Source: CBDCRK01 sp965220955
GTDB lineage: Bacteria; Desulfobacterota; Binatia; Bin18; CBDCRK01
Length of the DNA stretch: 64,000 bases
NCBI GenBank assembly: GCA_965220955.1
Contig: CBDCRK010000045.1
Span: 1-64,000 of the forward strand
Reading direction: 5' to 3'
Part shown: in pieces, positions 7,801 to 16,297 of the stretch
How the letters are laid out: each line of letters opens with the position of its first letter
Position numbering within the stretch: the stretch's first letter is position 1
Notes under the pieces: model-generated
The model's database searches: none
Told to the model about the DNA's origin: nothing
The model's input: the letters and a program-made list of their open reading frames with translations, nothing else
Translations under genes and position numbers: made by a program

Positions 7801-9984
7801 TCACTTCTGTTGTCTCTCTCGTTTCCATACTTCCACCACACAACGAATCTGACCATAGGAGATAGTCTCGGGCAGGCGGGCTTTAATAGGGGCTAGAGCC
7901 GAAACGCCACCTACCTGGATAATAGCGGCACGCACTTGGGTTTCAATGACCTCCGGTATGACTGCCGAGAGCAACAGACCCCCCTGGCTAATCGGTCGGG
8001 CCAGGTGTGCGTAGATGGTGTTTTCGCTTAACCCGCGCTGTGTGGCAATCTGGGCCGGGGTCAGCCCCTGAGCGAACATCTGCGCCGTTAGCGCAACAGT
8101 GCCGCCGGCCTCACGTTCGGCCTGCTTACGGGCGACTGTTGCCTGCTGCACTGCCCTTGGCAGGCGCAGTGGCATGGAGGCTCGGGCTTTGAGACTGGCT
8201 TCGCCTCGGGGCGTCAGGCGCAGCACTGGCCGATTACCGCCAATCACTTTGAGATACCCCTGTGTAATCAGCTGCCCAATCAACCCCTCAATCTCTTTCA
8301 GCAAAAAAACCGCCAGCCGGCCATAGTAAGGACTTTGATGATAGCCGAACTGCTGCATTTCTTTGGTCCGTGACCCCTTTAACATCTGGGCCAGTTTTTC
8401 TCGGCCGATGCCCCATTGCAGACGGCGCAGGGCATCAAGGATGATCAAGGCTGTTCGTTCAGCCTGTGATAGCTGGGACATATCGCCAGTCGGTGAGGTG
8501 GGAATGGAAGAACAGTGGACTAGACAGTTATCGCAACATCGAGGGGCTTCGGCTGGGCTTGTATCGCCAAAGTGGTCAAGCAGGATACGACGGCGGCAAT
8601 TGTTCGACTCAGCATAGGCAATCATTCGCTCCAGTTGCACCCAGCGGTGGCGACGGCGCTCTGCCATACCAGTAGCTGTTACCCGCACTGTTTTCTCATC
8701 CCACTCACCTAGATGCAGCAGCATTCGTGGCCCCTCATCGCCCAGATGTTTTACAGTGCCAGCGGCCTCCAATTGTGATAGCCCCACCCTTATTTTGACT
8801 TCAGGCAGACCGGCTAGCAGTGAGAGCTCCTCGACTGTTATCCATATTTCGGCTCGTCGTTGCGTCTGCAGTGCTTCGTAGAGGATGCGTAGCTCATCGG
8901 GTGTCGATAGGCTGTTCTCGATGAACCATTCTTGCAAAGCACGATCCTGGGGAGCATAGAGAAGTACAGCCCGCGCGGCCTGCCCGTCACGTCCGGCGCG
9001 ACCGGCTTCCTGGTAATAGGCTTCCAGTGTGCCTGGCAGGGTGTAGTGCACCACCAAACGCACATCAGGGCGATCAATCCCCATACCAAAAGCGTTGGTG
9101 GCAACAACAACTGGCAGGTTCCCAGCAAGAAAGGCGTCCTGAATACGCGTTCGAGTCTTAGCTTCTAACCCAGCGTGGTAGGGCTGTACTGCAACGCCCA
9201 TGGCGCGGATAAATTCGGCCACTTCTTCGGCTTCACGCCGCGTGCCAGCATAAACAATGACTGCACCCTCATCTGGGCTTTGCTGTGAATGCTCAACCGA
9301 ATGGTTGGCAAGCAGATTCCGTAGCGCCCGCAGTTTGGCTGATGGGTCGACTGTATAGCGCACCTCAAAGGTTAGATTAGGTCGGTTGAAACCGGTGATA
9401 ATGCGTTGGGCAAAGGATAGACCCAGCAGCCGCAGAATGTCATTCTGCACCTGGGGGGTAGCAGTGGCGGTAAGTGCTACGGTGAGAGGGTTTCCCATCT
9501 GAGAGCGGGTCGTGGCAATGTGGAGGTAATCAGGTCGAAAGTCGTGGCCCCAGTGGGAGACGCAGTGGGCTTCGTCTACTGCCAGTAGGCCGACGGTGAT
9601 GCGGCGTAAGGCATCTTGAAAAGGGACACTGCGTAAACGTTCAGGAGCAACATAGACCAACCGATAAGCTCCCCTGGCCAGGGCTTGCAGACGGCGGGCC
9701 TGTTCGTCGCTGGGAAGAGCACTGTTAATATAGGTAGCTGAGATGTTACGCCGTGTCAGGCTATCCACCTGGTCTTTCATCAGGGCAATAAGCGGAGAGA
9801 GCACCAGCGTTAGGCCAGGCAGATGAAGAGCGGCGAACTGGTAGATAAGCGACTTCCCGGCTCCGGTCGGCATGATCACCAGCGTATGCTGGCCGGCCAG
9901 TAGGTTCTGAATTGCCTCGACTTGGCCGGGGCGGAAGGCACTAAAGCCAAGCTGGGTGTGTAGAGTAGTAGCAAGTTCAGTCAT
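7801..9984 (-). CDS. recQ: ATP-dependent DNA helicase RecQ
   Basis: The 727-residue superfamily 2 helicase unwinds DNA 3' to 5' in recombination and fork repair. Motif 0/I is FRPGQ...TGAGKS (residues 18-45), motif II DEAHCVSHWGHDFRP (137-151), and motifs V/VI include GMGIDRPDVR and QEAGRAGRDG. A RecQ-C zinc site (Cys-rich CCDNCL) follows, then a C-terminal helix-turn-helix of the HTH_40 type (LTPAQIATQRGLSENTIYAHL) in place of the usual HRDC domain. That makes it longer than Escherichia coli RecQ and like many RecQ proteins of Chloroflexi and candidate phyla. It appears to be a single-gene unit. Confidence 0.95.
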   Translation of the reverse strand: MTELATTLHTQLGFSAFRPGQVEAIQNLLAGQHTLVIMPTGAGKSLIYQFAALHLPGLTLVLSPLIALMKDQVDSLTRRNISATYINSALPSDEQARRLQALARGAYRLVYVAPERLRSVPFQDALRRITVGLLAVDEAHCVSHWGHDFRPDYLHIATTRSQMGNPLTVALTATATPQVQNDILRLLGLSFAQRIITGFNRPNLTFEVRYTVDPSAKLRALRNLLANHSVEHSQQSPDEGAVIVYAGTRREAEEVAEFIRAMGVAVQPYHAGLEAKTRTRIQDAFLAGNLPVVVATNAFGMGIDRPDVRLVVHYTLPGTLEAYYQEAGRAGRDGQAARAVLLYAPQDRALQEWFIENSLSTPDELRILYEALQTQRRAEIWITVEELSLLAGLPEVKIRVGLSQLEAAGTVKHLGDEGPRMLLHLGEWDEKTVRVTATGMAERRRHRWVQLERMIAYAESNNCRRRILLDHFGDTSPAEAPRCCDNCLVHCSSIPTSPTGDMSQLSQAERTALIILDALRRLQWGIGREKLAQMLKGSRTKEMQQFGYHQSPYYGRLAVFLLKEIEGLIGQLITQGYLKVIGGNRPVLRLTPRGEASLKARASMPLRLPRAVQQATVARKQAEREAGGTVALTAQMFAQGLTPAQIATQRGLSENTIYAHLARPISQGGLLLSAVIPEVIETQVRAAIIQVGGVSALAPIKARLPETISYGQIRCVVEVWKRERQQK

Positions 9985-10041
9985 TAAACACTCTGATGTC
10001 CCGGCTGATCTTGCCCTTCTTTAGCAATACGTTCAAGGCCA

Positions 10042-10111
10042 TAGGGGCAAAGCATTTGGCCACAAAGGCACGAAAACATAACAATCCTTCGTCCGCAAAT
10101 GCTTCGCCCTA
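10042..10111. repeat. Imperfect inverted repeat of the GGGCGAAGCATT family
   Basis: The left arm TAGGGGCAAAGCATTTG (10042-10058) and the right arm GCAAATGCTTCGCCCTA (10095-10111) are near-perfect reverse complements around a 36-base loop. The same core occurs as a perfect inverted repeat at 39133-39204, suggesting a dispersed REP/MITE-like element. It lies in the recQ-alcohol dehydrogenase intergenic region. Confidence 0.6.
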
Positions 10112-10195
10112 CTTACCAGCCTAGCTTTTTTGTGGTCTACTACAGCCCCAAAAAGGTAGCAGGCTTTGTCTCTATAGAGGCAAAAGGAGGAGATT

Positions 10196-11290
10196 ATGAA
10201 AGCAGCCGTCCTGTACGAGCTAAAAACTCCACTCAAAGTAGAAGACGTAGACCTGGATAAACCCAAGGCCGGTGAGGTGCTGGTTAAAATTGCTGCCAAC
10301 GGAGTGTGCCATAGTGATTACTCCGTTATTCATGGGGTGTTGCGCTCACCCCTGCCCGTGGTCATTGGCCACGAGGGCGCAGGAACAGTACAGGAAGTCG
10401 GTCCTGGGGTTTCCTTGGTCAAGCCGGGCGATCATGTGGTCCTCTCTTTTGCCCCTTACTGTGGTCATTGCTATTACTGCGCTATTGGCCGACCCGTCCT
10501 ATGCGTGAATATGCGTCTAACTATGGGTAAAGGAGTTTTGCTGGATGGGACCAGCCGCCTGAAGAAAAATGGTAAGGATATCTACCACATGGCCGGTCTT
10601 TCCAGCTTTGCCGAGATGGCCGTTGTACCGGAGATTTCGTGTATTAAGATTGCGGATGATGTTCCTTTGGATAAAGCCTGCCTGGTAGGTTGCGGGGTTA
10701 TGACCGGAGTGGGAGCTGCTATCAACACAGCCAAAGTTCAACCCGGCACAAGTACGGTAATCATTGGTTGCGGCGGTGTGGGTCTCAATGTGATTCAGGG
10801 TTGTGCTCTAGCTGGGGCGGGAACCATTATTGCTGTAGACTTACTCGACAGCAAGCTGGAGTATGCCAAACAATTTGGCGCTACACATACAATTAACCCT
10901 TCTCGTGAAGAGCTGGTAAAGACCGTACGTAGCCTTACCGAGGGACGGGGAGCCGACTATGCCTTTGAAGTCATTGGTCTCTCTAAGACCATCGAACAAG
11001 CCTATGCTTGTGCCCGGCAGGGTGGAGAGACCATTGTTGTGGGTGCACCGTCACGCGAGGATATGGTGACAATACCGGCCTCCAGTTTGCTGACCGAAAA
11101 AGTGATTAAAGGATCGGTCTATGGTTCTTGCCGTCCACGGGTAGATATGCCCAAACTCATTGACCTCTACATGAAGAAAAAGCTCAAGATTGATGAACTG
11201 GTCACTCGTACGTACCCCCTGGATGGGATCAATGAGGCTATGACTGCACTGGAGCAGGGCGAGGTCGCGCGTAGCGTTGTTGTTATGTAA
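10196..11290 (+). CDS. Zinc-dependent alcohol dehydrogenase, class III-like
   Basis: The 364-residue medium-chain dehydrogenase has catalytic zinc ligands C38 (in CHSD) and the H59-E60 pair (GHEGAG). A complete structural zinc lobe has Cys at 89, 92, 95 and 103, and the NAD-binding glycine motif is GCGGVGLN near 195. The overall pattern matches class III/formaldehyde or aryl/alkyl alcohol dehydrogenases that oxidise alcohols to aldehydes with NAD. A perfect AGGAGG precedes the ATG. The enoyl-CoA hydratase-family gene begins 36 bases after the stop, suggesting one transcript in aromatic or acyl-CoA catabolism. Substrate cannot be deduced. Confidence 0.92.
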   Translation: MKAAVLYELKTPLKVEDVDLDKPKAGEVLVKIAANGVCHSDYSVIHGVLRSPLPVVIGHEGAGTVQEVGPGVSLVKPGDHVVLSFAPYCGHCYYCAIGRPVLCVNMRLTMGKGVLLDGTSRLKKNGKDIYHMAGLSSFAEMAVVPEISCIKIADDVPLDKACLVGCGVMTGVGAAINTAKVQPGTSTVIIGCGGVGLNVIQGCALAGAGTIIAVDLLDSKLEYAKQFGATHTINPSREELVKTVRSLTEGRGADYAFEVIGLSKTIEQAYACARQGGETIVVGAPSREDMVTIPASSLLTEKVIKGSVYGSCRPRVDMPKLIDLYMKKKLKIDELVTRTYPLDGINEAMTALEQGEVARSVVVM

Positions 11291-11326
11291 GAAGATAAGG
11301 ATAAGCCATAAACAAGGAGGTCAATT

Positions 11327-12112
11327 GTGGAGTATTCCACCCTGCTTTTTGAGGTTCGGGACAGCGTTGCCCATATCACCCTTAACCGGCCAGAAGCAGC
11401 CAATGCCATCAACGTGGAGATGAGCCGAGACCTGATGCATGCAGCCCTACAGTGTGACGAGGATCCAGCAATCCGAGCGGTGGTCATCACTGGTACGGGA
11501 CGCATGTTTTGTGCCGGTGGCGATCTTAAGAGCTTTGCTCTCCATGGTGAACACCTACCCTATCATTTGAAGGAGGTCACCACCTACCTCCACGCGGCCA
11601 TGTCGCGCTTTACCCGTATGGATCCGCCGGTAGTCGCGGCCGTGAACGGCACTGCGGCCGGGGCAGGCATGAGTCTCACCTGTGCATGTGACCTTGTGCT
11701 TGCAGCCGAGTCTGCTCGTTTCACCATGGCATATACCCGCGCCGGATTGACGCCAGATGGATCGTCAACGTACTTTCTGCCCCGCATTGTGGGTCTCAGG
11801 CGCGCGTTAGAATTGACATTAACCAATCGGATGCTTTCGGCGCAGGAAGCGCAGGAGTGGGGTATTGTAACCCGAGTGGTTCCGGACGCAGACTTACTGA
11901 AGGAAACAGGAGCCCTTGCCGCCCAGCTTGCCGGGAGCGCAACCAAAGCGCTGGGGGGGACTAAGCGGCTGCTACACAACGGCTGGACCGAAACGCTGGA
12001 AACTCAGATGGAGCATGAAACCCGGTCGATTGCCGATGTGGCTCGTACCGCTGATGTGAGCGAAGGTATTGCCGCCTTCCTGGAGAAGCGGGCGCCGCAG
12101 TTCAAGGGATAA
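11327..12112 (+). CDS. Enoyl-CoA hydratase/isomerase family protein, PaaG-like
   Basis: The 261-residue crotonase-fold protein starts with GTG preceded by AGGAGG. The oxyanion-hole segment GRMFCAGGDLKSF (residues 65-77) and the second loop NGTAAGAGMSL are present. At the position of the first catalytic Glu of classical hydratases there is Met/Ser, and the second-Glu region reads LTPDGSSTYFLPR, with Asp as in PaaG-type ring-oxepin isomerases. The enzyme is therefore more likely a CoA-ester isomerase of the PaaG group than a true enoyl-CoA hydratase. Its partner upstream is an alcohol dehydrogenase. The reaction on a real substrate is inferred, not shown. Confidence 0.88.
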   Translation: MEYSTLLFEVRDSVAHITLNRPEAANAINVEMSRDLMHAALQCDEDPAIRAVVITGTGRMFCAGGDLKSFALHGEHLPYHLKEVTTYLHAAMSRFTRMDPPVVAAVNGTAAGAGMSLTCACDLVLAAESARFTMAYTRAGLTPDGSSTYFLPRIVGLRRALELTLTNRMLSAQEAQEWGIVTRVVPDADLLKETGALAAQLAGSATKALGGTKRLLHNGWTETLETQMEHETRSIADVARTADVSEGIAAFLEKRAPQFKG

Positions 12113-12137
12113 CAAGCTGGCCAACAGCTGAACTATC

Positions 12138-12503
12138 CTATACAGCACTCCGAGGCAAGAGAGTGATTCGGGGAGGTTCTTTCTCCAGACGCCCCCTCAC
12201 CCCCTCGAATTTAGTAAGGTCCTCCCGTACCCGCCGCCGCAACTCCTCCAATCGCACTCCGGCACACATGTCGGGCAGCAGGGACAGCTTCTCCAGCCCC
12301 AGGCTGAGCATCTTTTCTCCTCCCGGATAGCCTGAGATGTGCTTGTGGTAACCCACAGCAACCTGAATCAGCCCAATGAATAGTTCCCAGCGTACATCGT
12401 CCTCGACCTCGTCAAGTGCCTCTTCCAGATGTTCGTGGGCCTCAAAGTAGTAGCCAGAGTTAAAGTCCTTGATTGAACGCAGTAGAGCAGGATGATGCGG
12501 CAT
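12138..12503 (-). CDS. DUF309 family protein
   Basis: The 121-residue alpha-helical protein has the DUF309 signature: FNSGYYFEAHEHLEEAL near the N-terminus, then ELFIGLIQVAVGYHKH and GGEKMLSLGLEKL. The conserved Glu-His pairs (EAHEHLEE) suggest a metal or cofactor site, but the family has no known biochemical role. It is convergent with the enoyl-CoA gene, ending 26 bases from it, and lies just downstream of the LLM oxidoreductase on the same strand, 57 bases away. Confidence 0.85.
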   Translation of the reverse strand: MPHHPALLRSIKDFNSGYYFEAHEHLEEALDEVEDDVRWELFIGLIQVAVGYHKHISGYPGGEKMLSLGLEKLSLLPDMCAGVRLEELRRRVREDLTKFEGVRGRLEKEPPRITLLPRSAV

Positions 12504-12559
12504 CGGTTGGATCCCTAGCTTTTCGGCAGGGCCTACGGTCTGTGACTGGCTCGATTTCC

Positions 12560-13582
12560 TCAGGCGTCGGCTAGCTCTTGCATGGTTCGGGGGAACTCTA
12601 CGGGTACATTCTTCGGCGCGCCAATGGGAAACAGGATGGGGTGTGTTAGCCCGGCCGCCCGGCAGGCCTGGATGTATTCTTGTGCTTTCTCTTTAGGACC
12701 AATGGCTGCCAGAGTGTGAACCATCTTGTCAGAGATACACTGCACCGCCTCGTCCCGTTTTCCCTCCTGCCAGAGTTTACGAAACCCCTGTATGTCGTTA
12801 CCAAACCCATAACGGGTGAACATCTTTACATAGGGCTCGACAAACCCATACGATGATAGCTCACGCTTGTACACCTGCGCTGTTGTGGACACCTCGTCGG
12901 TCACACAGCAGCGGATATACATGGCATAGTCAATGGTGTTGGGGTCTCGCCCCGCTGCCTCGGCTCCCTTACGTACCTCGGCAATCATGGGCCCAATAGC
13001 CTCCGCTGGCGAGTAATTGAAAAGCACGCCGTCGGCAAGCTCGCCAGCTAGACGCAACATGGGTCGATTGAGTGCGGCAAGGTAGAGGGGAACCGGTTTG
13101 TCCTTGGGCAAAGAGAGACCGAGCTGAAAACCCCTGGAGCGATAATGTTCGCCCTGAAAGTTGGTTCGCTCACCACCCAGGACCTGACGAATAATGGTCA
13201 CAGCTTCACGCGTAGCTGCCAGTGGTGGCGGATAGGACACCCCGTGCCAGCGCTCGGCAATGATTGGGCTGCCAACACCCAGACCGATTAGGGCTCGGCC
13301 GCCCGAAAGAGCATGGAGCGAGGCAAAGCTCATGGCGGTCATGACGGGTGTTCGTGTCTGAACGGCAATGACTGCAGTACCTAGTTGTACCCGTGTAGTG
13401 GCAGTCGCATAGGCGGTCAGAACTGTGAACGCGTCCATTCCACTTACTTCACCAATCCATAAGGATTGGTAACCAAGCTGTTCCGCTGCCTGTGCCAGTT
13501 CGATACTTCTATGGAAGCCAAGGCTCTCGCGCATGGGTAGGGCCAAACCAAGACTGTGTTGGGTATTGTTGTTTGCCGTCAT
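12560..13582 (-). CDS. LLM-class flavin/F420-dependent oxidoreductase
   Basis: The 340-residue luciferase-like TIM-barrel protein has N-terminal LAQAAEQLGYQSLWIGE, the TTRVQLGTAV and SGGRALIGLGVGSP blocks and a C-terminal half ending in GPKEKAQEYIQACRAAGLTHP. The frame is open to 13651, but ATG 13582 has AAGGA in front of it and gives the normal family N-terminus; the upstream part overlaps exbD. Proteins of this group use F420H2 or FMNH2, and the choice cannot be read from sequence. Substrate unknown. A decayed paralogue lies at 135-1173. Confidence 0.88.
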   Translation of the reverse strand: MTANNNTQHSLGLALPMRESLGFHRSIELAQAAEQLGYQSLWIGEVSGMDAFTVLTAYATATTRVQLGTAVIAVQTRTPVMTAMSFASLHALSGGRALIGLGVGSPIIAERWHGVSYPPPLAATREAVTIIRQVLGGERTNFQGEHYRSRGFQLGLSLPKDKPVPLYLAALNRPMLRLAGELADGVLFNYSPAEAIGPMIAEVRKGAEAAGRDPNTIDYAMYIRCCVTDEVSTTAQVYKRELSSYGFVEPYVKMFTRYGFGNDIQGFRKLWQEGKRDEAVQCISDKMVHTLAAIGPKEKAQEYIQACRAAGLTHPILFPIGAPKNVPVEFPRTMQELADA

Positions 13583-13625
13583 ACAGTACTTCCTTAACCA
13601 AACAAAATGGTAGAAAAAACCACAA

Positions 13626-14051
13626 CTAGGATCCCTGCGGTTGTGTGGCAATGGCTAGACGGTTGATCCCTTCGGTTTTGGCCAGATCCATGACCTGCAC
13701 CACCCGACCGTGGGGCACCTCCTGGTCTGCCCGGATAATAAGCTGAATCTCTGCGCCCTGTGCTAGGGATTGACGAAAGCGCTCCTGTAATTGCTCCAAG
13801 GTCACCGCTTCTTTTTCGAGGAAGAGTCCTCCCTCTCTTGTGACCATTACCACAACTCCTCTCCTCTCCAACGGCTGGACGGTAGAGGCAGCCTTAGGAA
13901 GATTGATGTCCATTTGGGTTTCTCCCAGCTTATGGAAGGAGGCAAGAAAGCTAAAAGTAATGAAAAAGAAGATAAAAAGATTCATAACAATGTCGGTGAG
14001 GGTGAGCGGTTCCAAGCCCAGAGCAACGTTTTGTTCCCGTTTAAAGCGCAT
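13626..14051 (-). CDS. exbD: ExbD/TolR biopolymer transport protein
   Basis: The 141-residue protein has a single N-terminal transmembrane helix (residues 15-40) with the essential acidic residue D20 in LTLTDIVMNLF, followed by a periplasmic domain. This is the proton-channel peg of ExbBD/TolQR motors. Its start overlaps the end of exbB by 11 bases, so the two are translated as a unit. No tonB or tolA gene is present in the window, so its client receptor system is unknown. Confidence 0.9.
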   Translation of the reverse strand: MRFKREQNVALGLEPLTLTDIVMNLFIFFFITFSFLASFHKLGETQMDINLPKAASTVQPLERRGVVVMVTREGGLFLEKEAVTLEQLQERFRQSLAQGAEIQLIIRADQEVPHGRVVQVMDLAKTEGINRLAIATQPQGS

Positions 14052-14703
14052 GTCTGGCAGGCTCCTTCCTCTCTTCTTCTGTGATTAGGTCAATAAAGGT
14101 CTCTGTCCTCTCTTCTAGAACCCGGGTAAGGTTCTTGACCCGGGTAATCAGATGACTGTGGACAAGATAGTAGGGAATGGCAACACTCAGGCCAGCAGCA
14201 GTGGTGATCATGGCCTGATAGATGCCGCCCGCCAATAGGTTGACGGTGATACGCTCCCCAAGAGCCTCCCAACTCATAAAGGCTTGGATCAGGCCGATGA
14301 TAGTGCCAAGAAAGCCAAGCATGGGTTCAATACCAATGATGGTAGCCAGAGCACTGAGATAGGACTCCAGGGAGGCTACTACCTCGCTTCCCAACCGTTC
14401 AAGTCGACGGGTGACCTCGCCTCGCTCCAGGGAGCGATAGAGAATCGCACCTGCAAAGAGCTCTCCCGCAGGTGTGTTCTCCTCCTGACAGATGTGGAGG
14501 GCAATAGACAAGTTACCGTCTCTAGCAAGACCGGTAAGCCTTTGGGTCAGCCTGTCGAGGTTCACCCGAAACCGCCACAGTTCCCAAAGTTTGGCCAGGA
14601 CAATGGCCAGAGCAATAATGGAGAGGCCAATGATAGGGATCATCACCGGCCCACCCTTAAGGATAAAAAACCAGATGCTTGTTGCTTCTCCTTGCGTGGG
14701 CAT
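14041..14703 (-). CDS. exbB: ExbB/TolQ/MotA proton channel family protein
   Basis: The 220-residue inner-membrane protein has three predicted transmembrane segments: GPVMIPIIGLSIIALAIVLAK near residue 15-35, then about 110-135 and 150-180. The conserved ExbB block GFLGTIIGLIQAF...GGIYQAMITTAAGLSVAIP is present, with the polar Thr residues that line the proton path. It forms the pentameric motor that surrounds ExbD. Next to exbD, with overlapping frames. The frame begins at the ATG at 14703, giving a normal family length. Confidence 0.92.
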   Translation of the reverse strand: MPTQGEATSIWFFILKGGPVMIPIIGLSIIALAIVLAKLWELWRFRVNLDRLTQRLTGLARDGNLSIALHICQEENTPAGELFAGAILYRSLERGEVTRRLERLGSEVVASLESYLSALATIIGIEPMLGFLGTIIGLIQAFMSWEALGERITVNLLAGGIYQAMITTAAGLSVAIPYYLVHSHLITRVKNLTRVLEERTETFIDLITEEERKEPARHAL

Positions 14704-14878
14704 GCCGGTATTTCTATACCAGTTCCCCAGGTAGGAAAAGGGGATGGGAGAAAACAGCTCGGTTCAGAGCATCAGGATCTATGCCTTCTTGCTCAGCCAA
14801 GCCCAGCTTTTACGGCTTTGCCCCTCGATTTGTGTTTTTCTTAGGAAGATTGGCAAGCGTTGTGCTTTCCTGTGCATT

Positions 14879-16297
14879 TCACCCTCGCCCCTCCCACTTT
14901 GCCACCAGCTCCCGCGCCTTCTCCTTCGCCGCCTCGTCTTCCGTAGTCTCCAATACCCGCAACGCCTCTTGTTCGAACGCAAGCGCTCCCGTCATATCCC
15001 CCTGAGCTTCCCGCAGCAGCGCAAGGTTCTCAAGCGTCTTCCCCTCATTGACGCGGTAACCATACTCCCGCATAATCGCTAAGCTCTGCTGATAACTCGC
15101 CTCCGCCTCCGCCCACCGCCCCTGTCTGGAGTAGACGAGGCCGAGGTTTGTGAGGGTTATTCCCTCACTGACGCGGCCACCACACTCCCGCTTTATCTCC
15201 AAACTCTGCCGATAATACCCTTCTGCCTCTGCCCACCGTCCCTGTTCGTAGTAGACGTTGCCGAGGTTTGTGAGGGTTTGTCCCTCGCCGACGCGGTCAC
15301 CGGACTCGCGCAGGATTGCCAAGCTTTGCCGGTAGTTTTCCTCTGCCTCTGCCCACCGTCCCTGGCTGGAGTAGACAATGCCAAGGTTTGTAAGGGTTAT
15401 TCCCTCACTGGCGCGGCCACCACACTCCCGCCTTATCTCCAAACTCTGCCGATAATACCCTTCTGCCTCTGCCCACCGTCCCTGTCTGGAGTAGATGTTG
15501 CCAAGGTTCATGAGGGCAAGGCCTTTCCATTCACGGTCTGACAACTCTCCGGCGAGGGTCAGTGTGCGCTCACAATGCTGCAGGGCGGCAGTATAGGAAC
15601 CCAGCGCCAAGAGCAGGTTTCCTAATCGCCTGTGCAGGCTTATCTCAGTCCGTCGATCCCGCTCTTTGGGAGCCTGCGCCTTGTAGTCCGCGAGCAGGCT
15701 TGCAATTGCCGCGATGCGTTCTTGTTTCTCGGTCAAGGTTAGATTATCCGCTATCCACTCCTCACCCGCCGTAAGAGAACGGGCGAGGTCAGCTGTGTCG
15801 TGGGGTGTAGCGGCAAAGAAATAGGCGCCCGAACGGATAGAGAAGAAGTCGGGCGCGCCATATGCAATGGCGGTGAGGACGTATTCGGGCACCCACAGCA
15901 CAAGCGGACAGGGTATGACTTGTGGGAAAGAATTGCGGGCGGCGTTGAGGTTGGCAACAAAGGGTGTGGCATGGGCGTTGGCAGCAGTAGGCAGCGAGTA
16001 TTCCAGCCCCGAGACGAACACAGCGTCCGACGGCAGCCCCGCAAGGCGCTCGCTCAGCGCATCGAGTAGATGGGTTATTGGTTTGCTGAAATGAATTTCC
16101 CGCACGGTTAATTGCGGTAGTTCCGCTCGTAAGTCGGCAACAAGACGTTGGCTCTGATCGGGCTGGTTGCAGCGGGCAAAGAGAAGCTTGAAGCCCTGGG
16201 CGAATTGCAGCGCGCGCAGCAGTGCGCGTAACTCGGTCTTCTCGTCCAGCGCGGTTGGCTCAAAGGGGTTGGCAATAGCGAAAGGGTTGTTGCTCAT
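14879..16297 (-). CDS. TPR protein with degenerate NTPase-like N-terminal domain
   Basis: The 472-residue protein has two parts. Residues 1-190 resemble the inactive P-loop-like domain found in some Chloroflexi and cyanobacterial TPR receptors: FAQGFKLLFARCN near 35, and VPEYVLTAIAYGAPDFFSIRSGAYFF near 150-175; no Walker A motif is visible. Residues 225-460 are tetratricopeptide repeats of 40 residues, with QGRWAEAEGYYRQSLEI repeating almost exactly, so a superhelical ligand- or protein-binding surface is expected. The ATG overlaps the stop of the upstream P-loop ATPase (ATGA), which indicates obligate co-production. The pair looks like a sensor-switch conflict or signalling module; no effector domain (TIR, nuclease, protease) is recognisable. 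Confidence 0.75.
   Translation of the reverse strand: MSNNPFAIANPFEPTALDEKTELRALLRALQFAQGFKLLFARCNQPDQSQRLVADLRAELPQLTVREIHFSKPITHLLDALSERLAGLPSDAVFVSGLEYSLPTAANAHATPFVANLNAARNSFPQVIPCPLVLWVPEYVLTAIAYGAPDFFSIRSGAYFFAATPHDTADLARSLTAGEEWIADNLTLTEKQERIAAIASLLADYKAQAPKERDRRTEISLHRRLGNLLLALGSYTAALQHCERTLTLAGELSDREWKGLALMNLGNIYSRQGRWAEAEGYYRQSLEIRRECGGRASEGITLTNLGIVYSSQGRWAEAEENYRQSLAILRESGDRVGEGQTLTNLGNVYYEQGRWAEAEGYYRQSLEIKRECGGRVSEGITLTNLGLVYSRQGRWAEAEASYQQSLAIMREYGYRVNEGKTLENLALLREAQGDMTGALAFEQEALRVLETTEDEAAKEKARELVAKWEGRG
15035..15520 (-). repeat. Near-identical 120-bp coding repeats in TPR gene
   Basis: Four consecutive 120-base units, phased near 15061, 15181, 15301 and 15421, each encode one 40-residue TPR. 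The units at 15181 and 15421 are almost identical over their whole length, including third codon positions, so the array expanded or was homogenised recently. Confidence 0.85.

Noticed and set aside
7665..7856. Minus-strand frame of 63 codons before the recQ end
   Set aside because: It overlaps the recQ terminus in another frame and lacks a start site or motif.
15035..15520. Regular repeats that could be taken for a CRISPR array
   Set aside because: The units are 120 bases long, coding and without unique spacers; they are TPR coding repeats.
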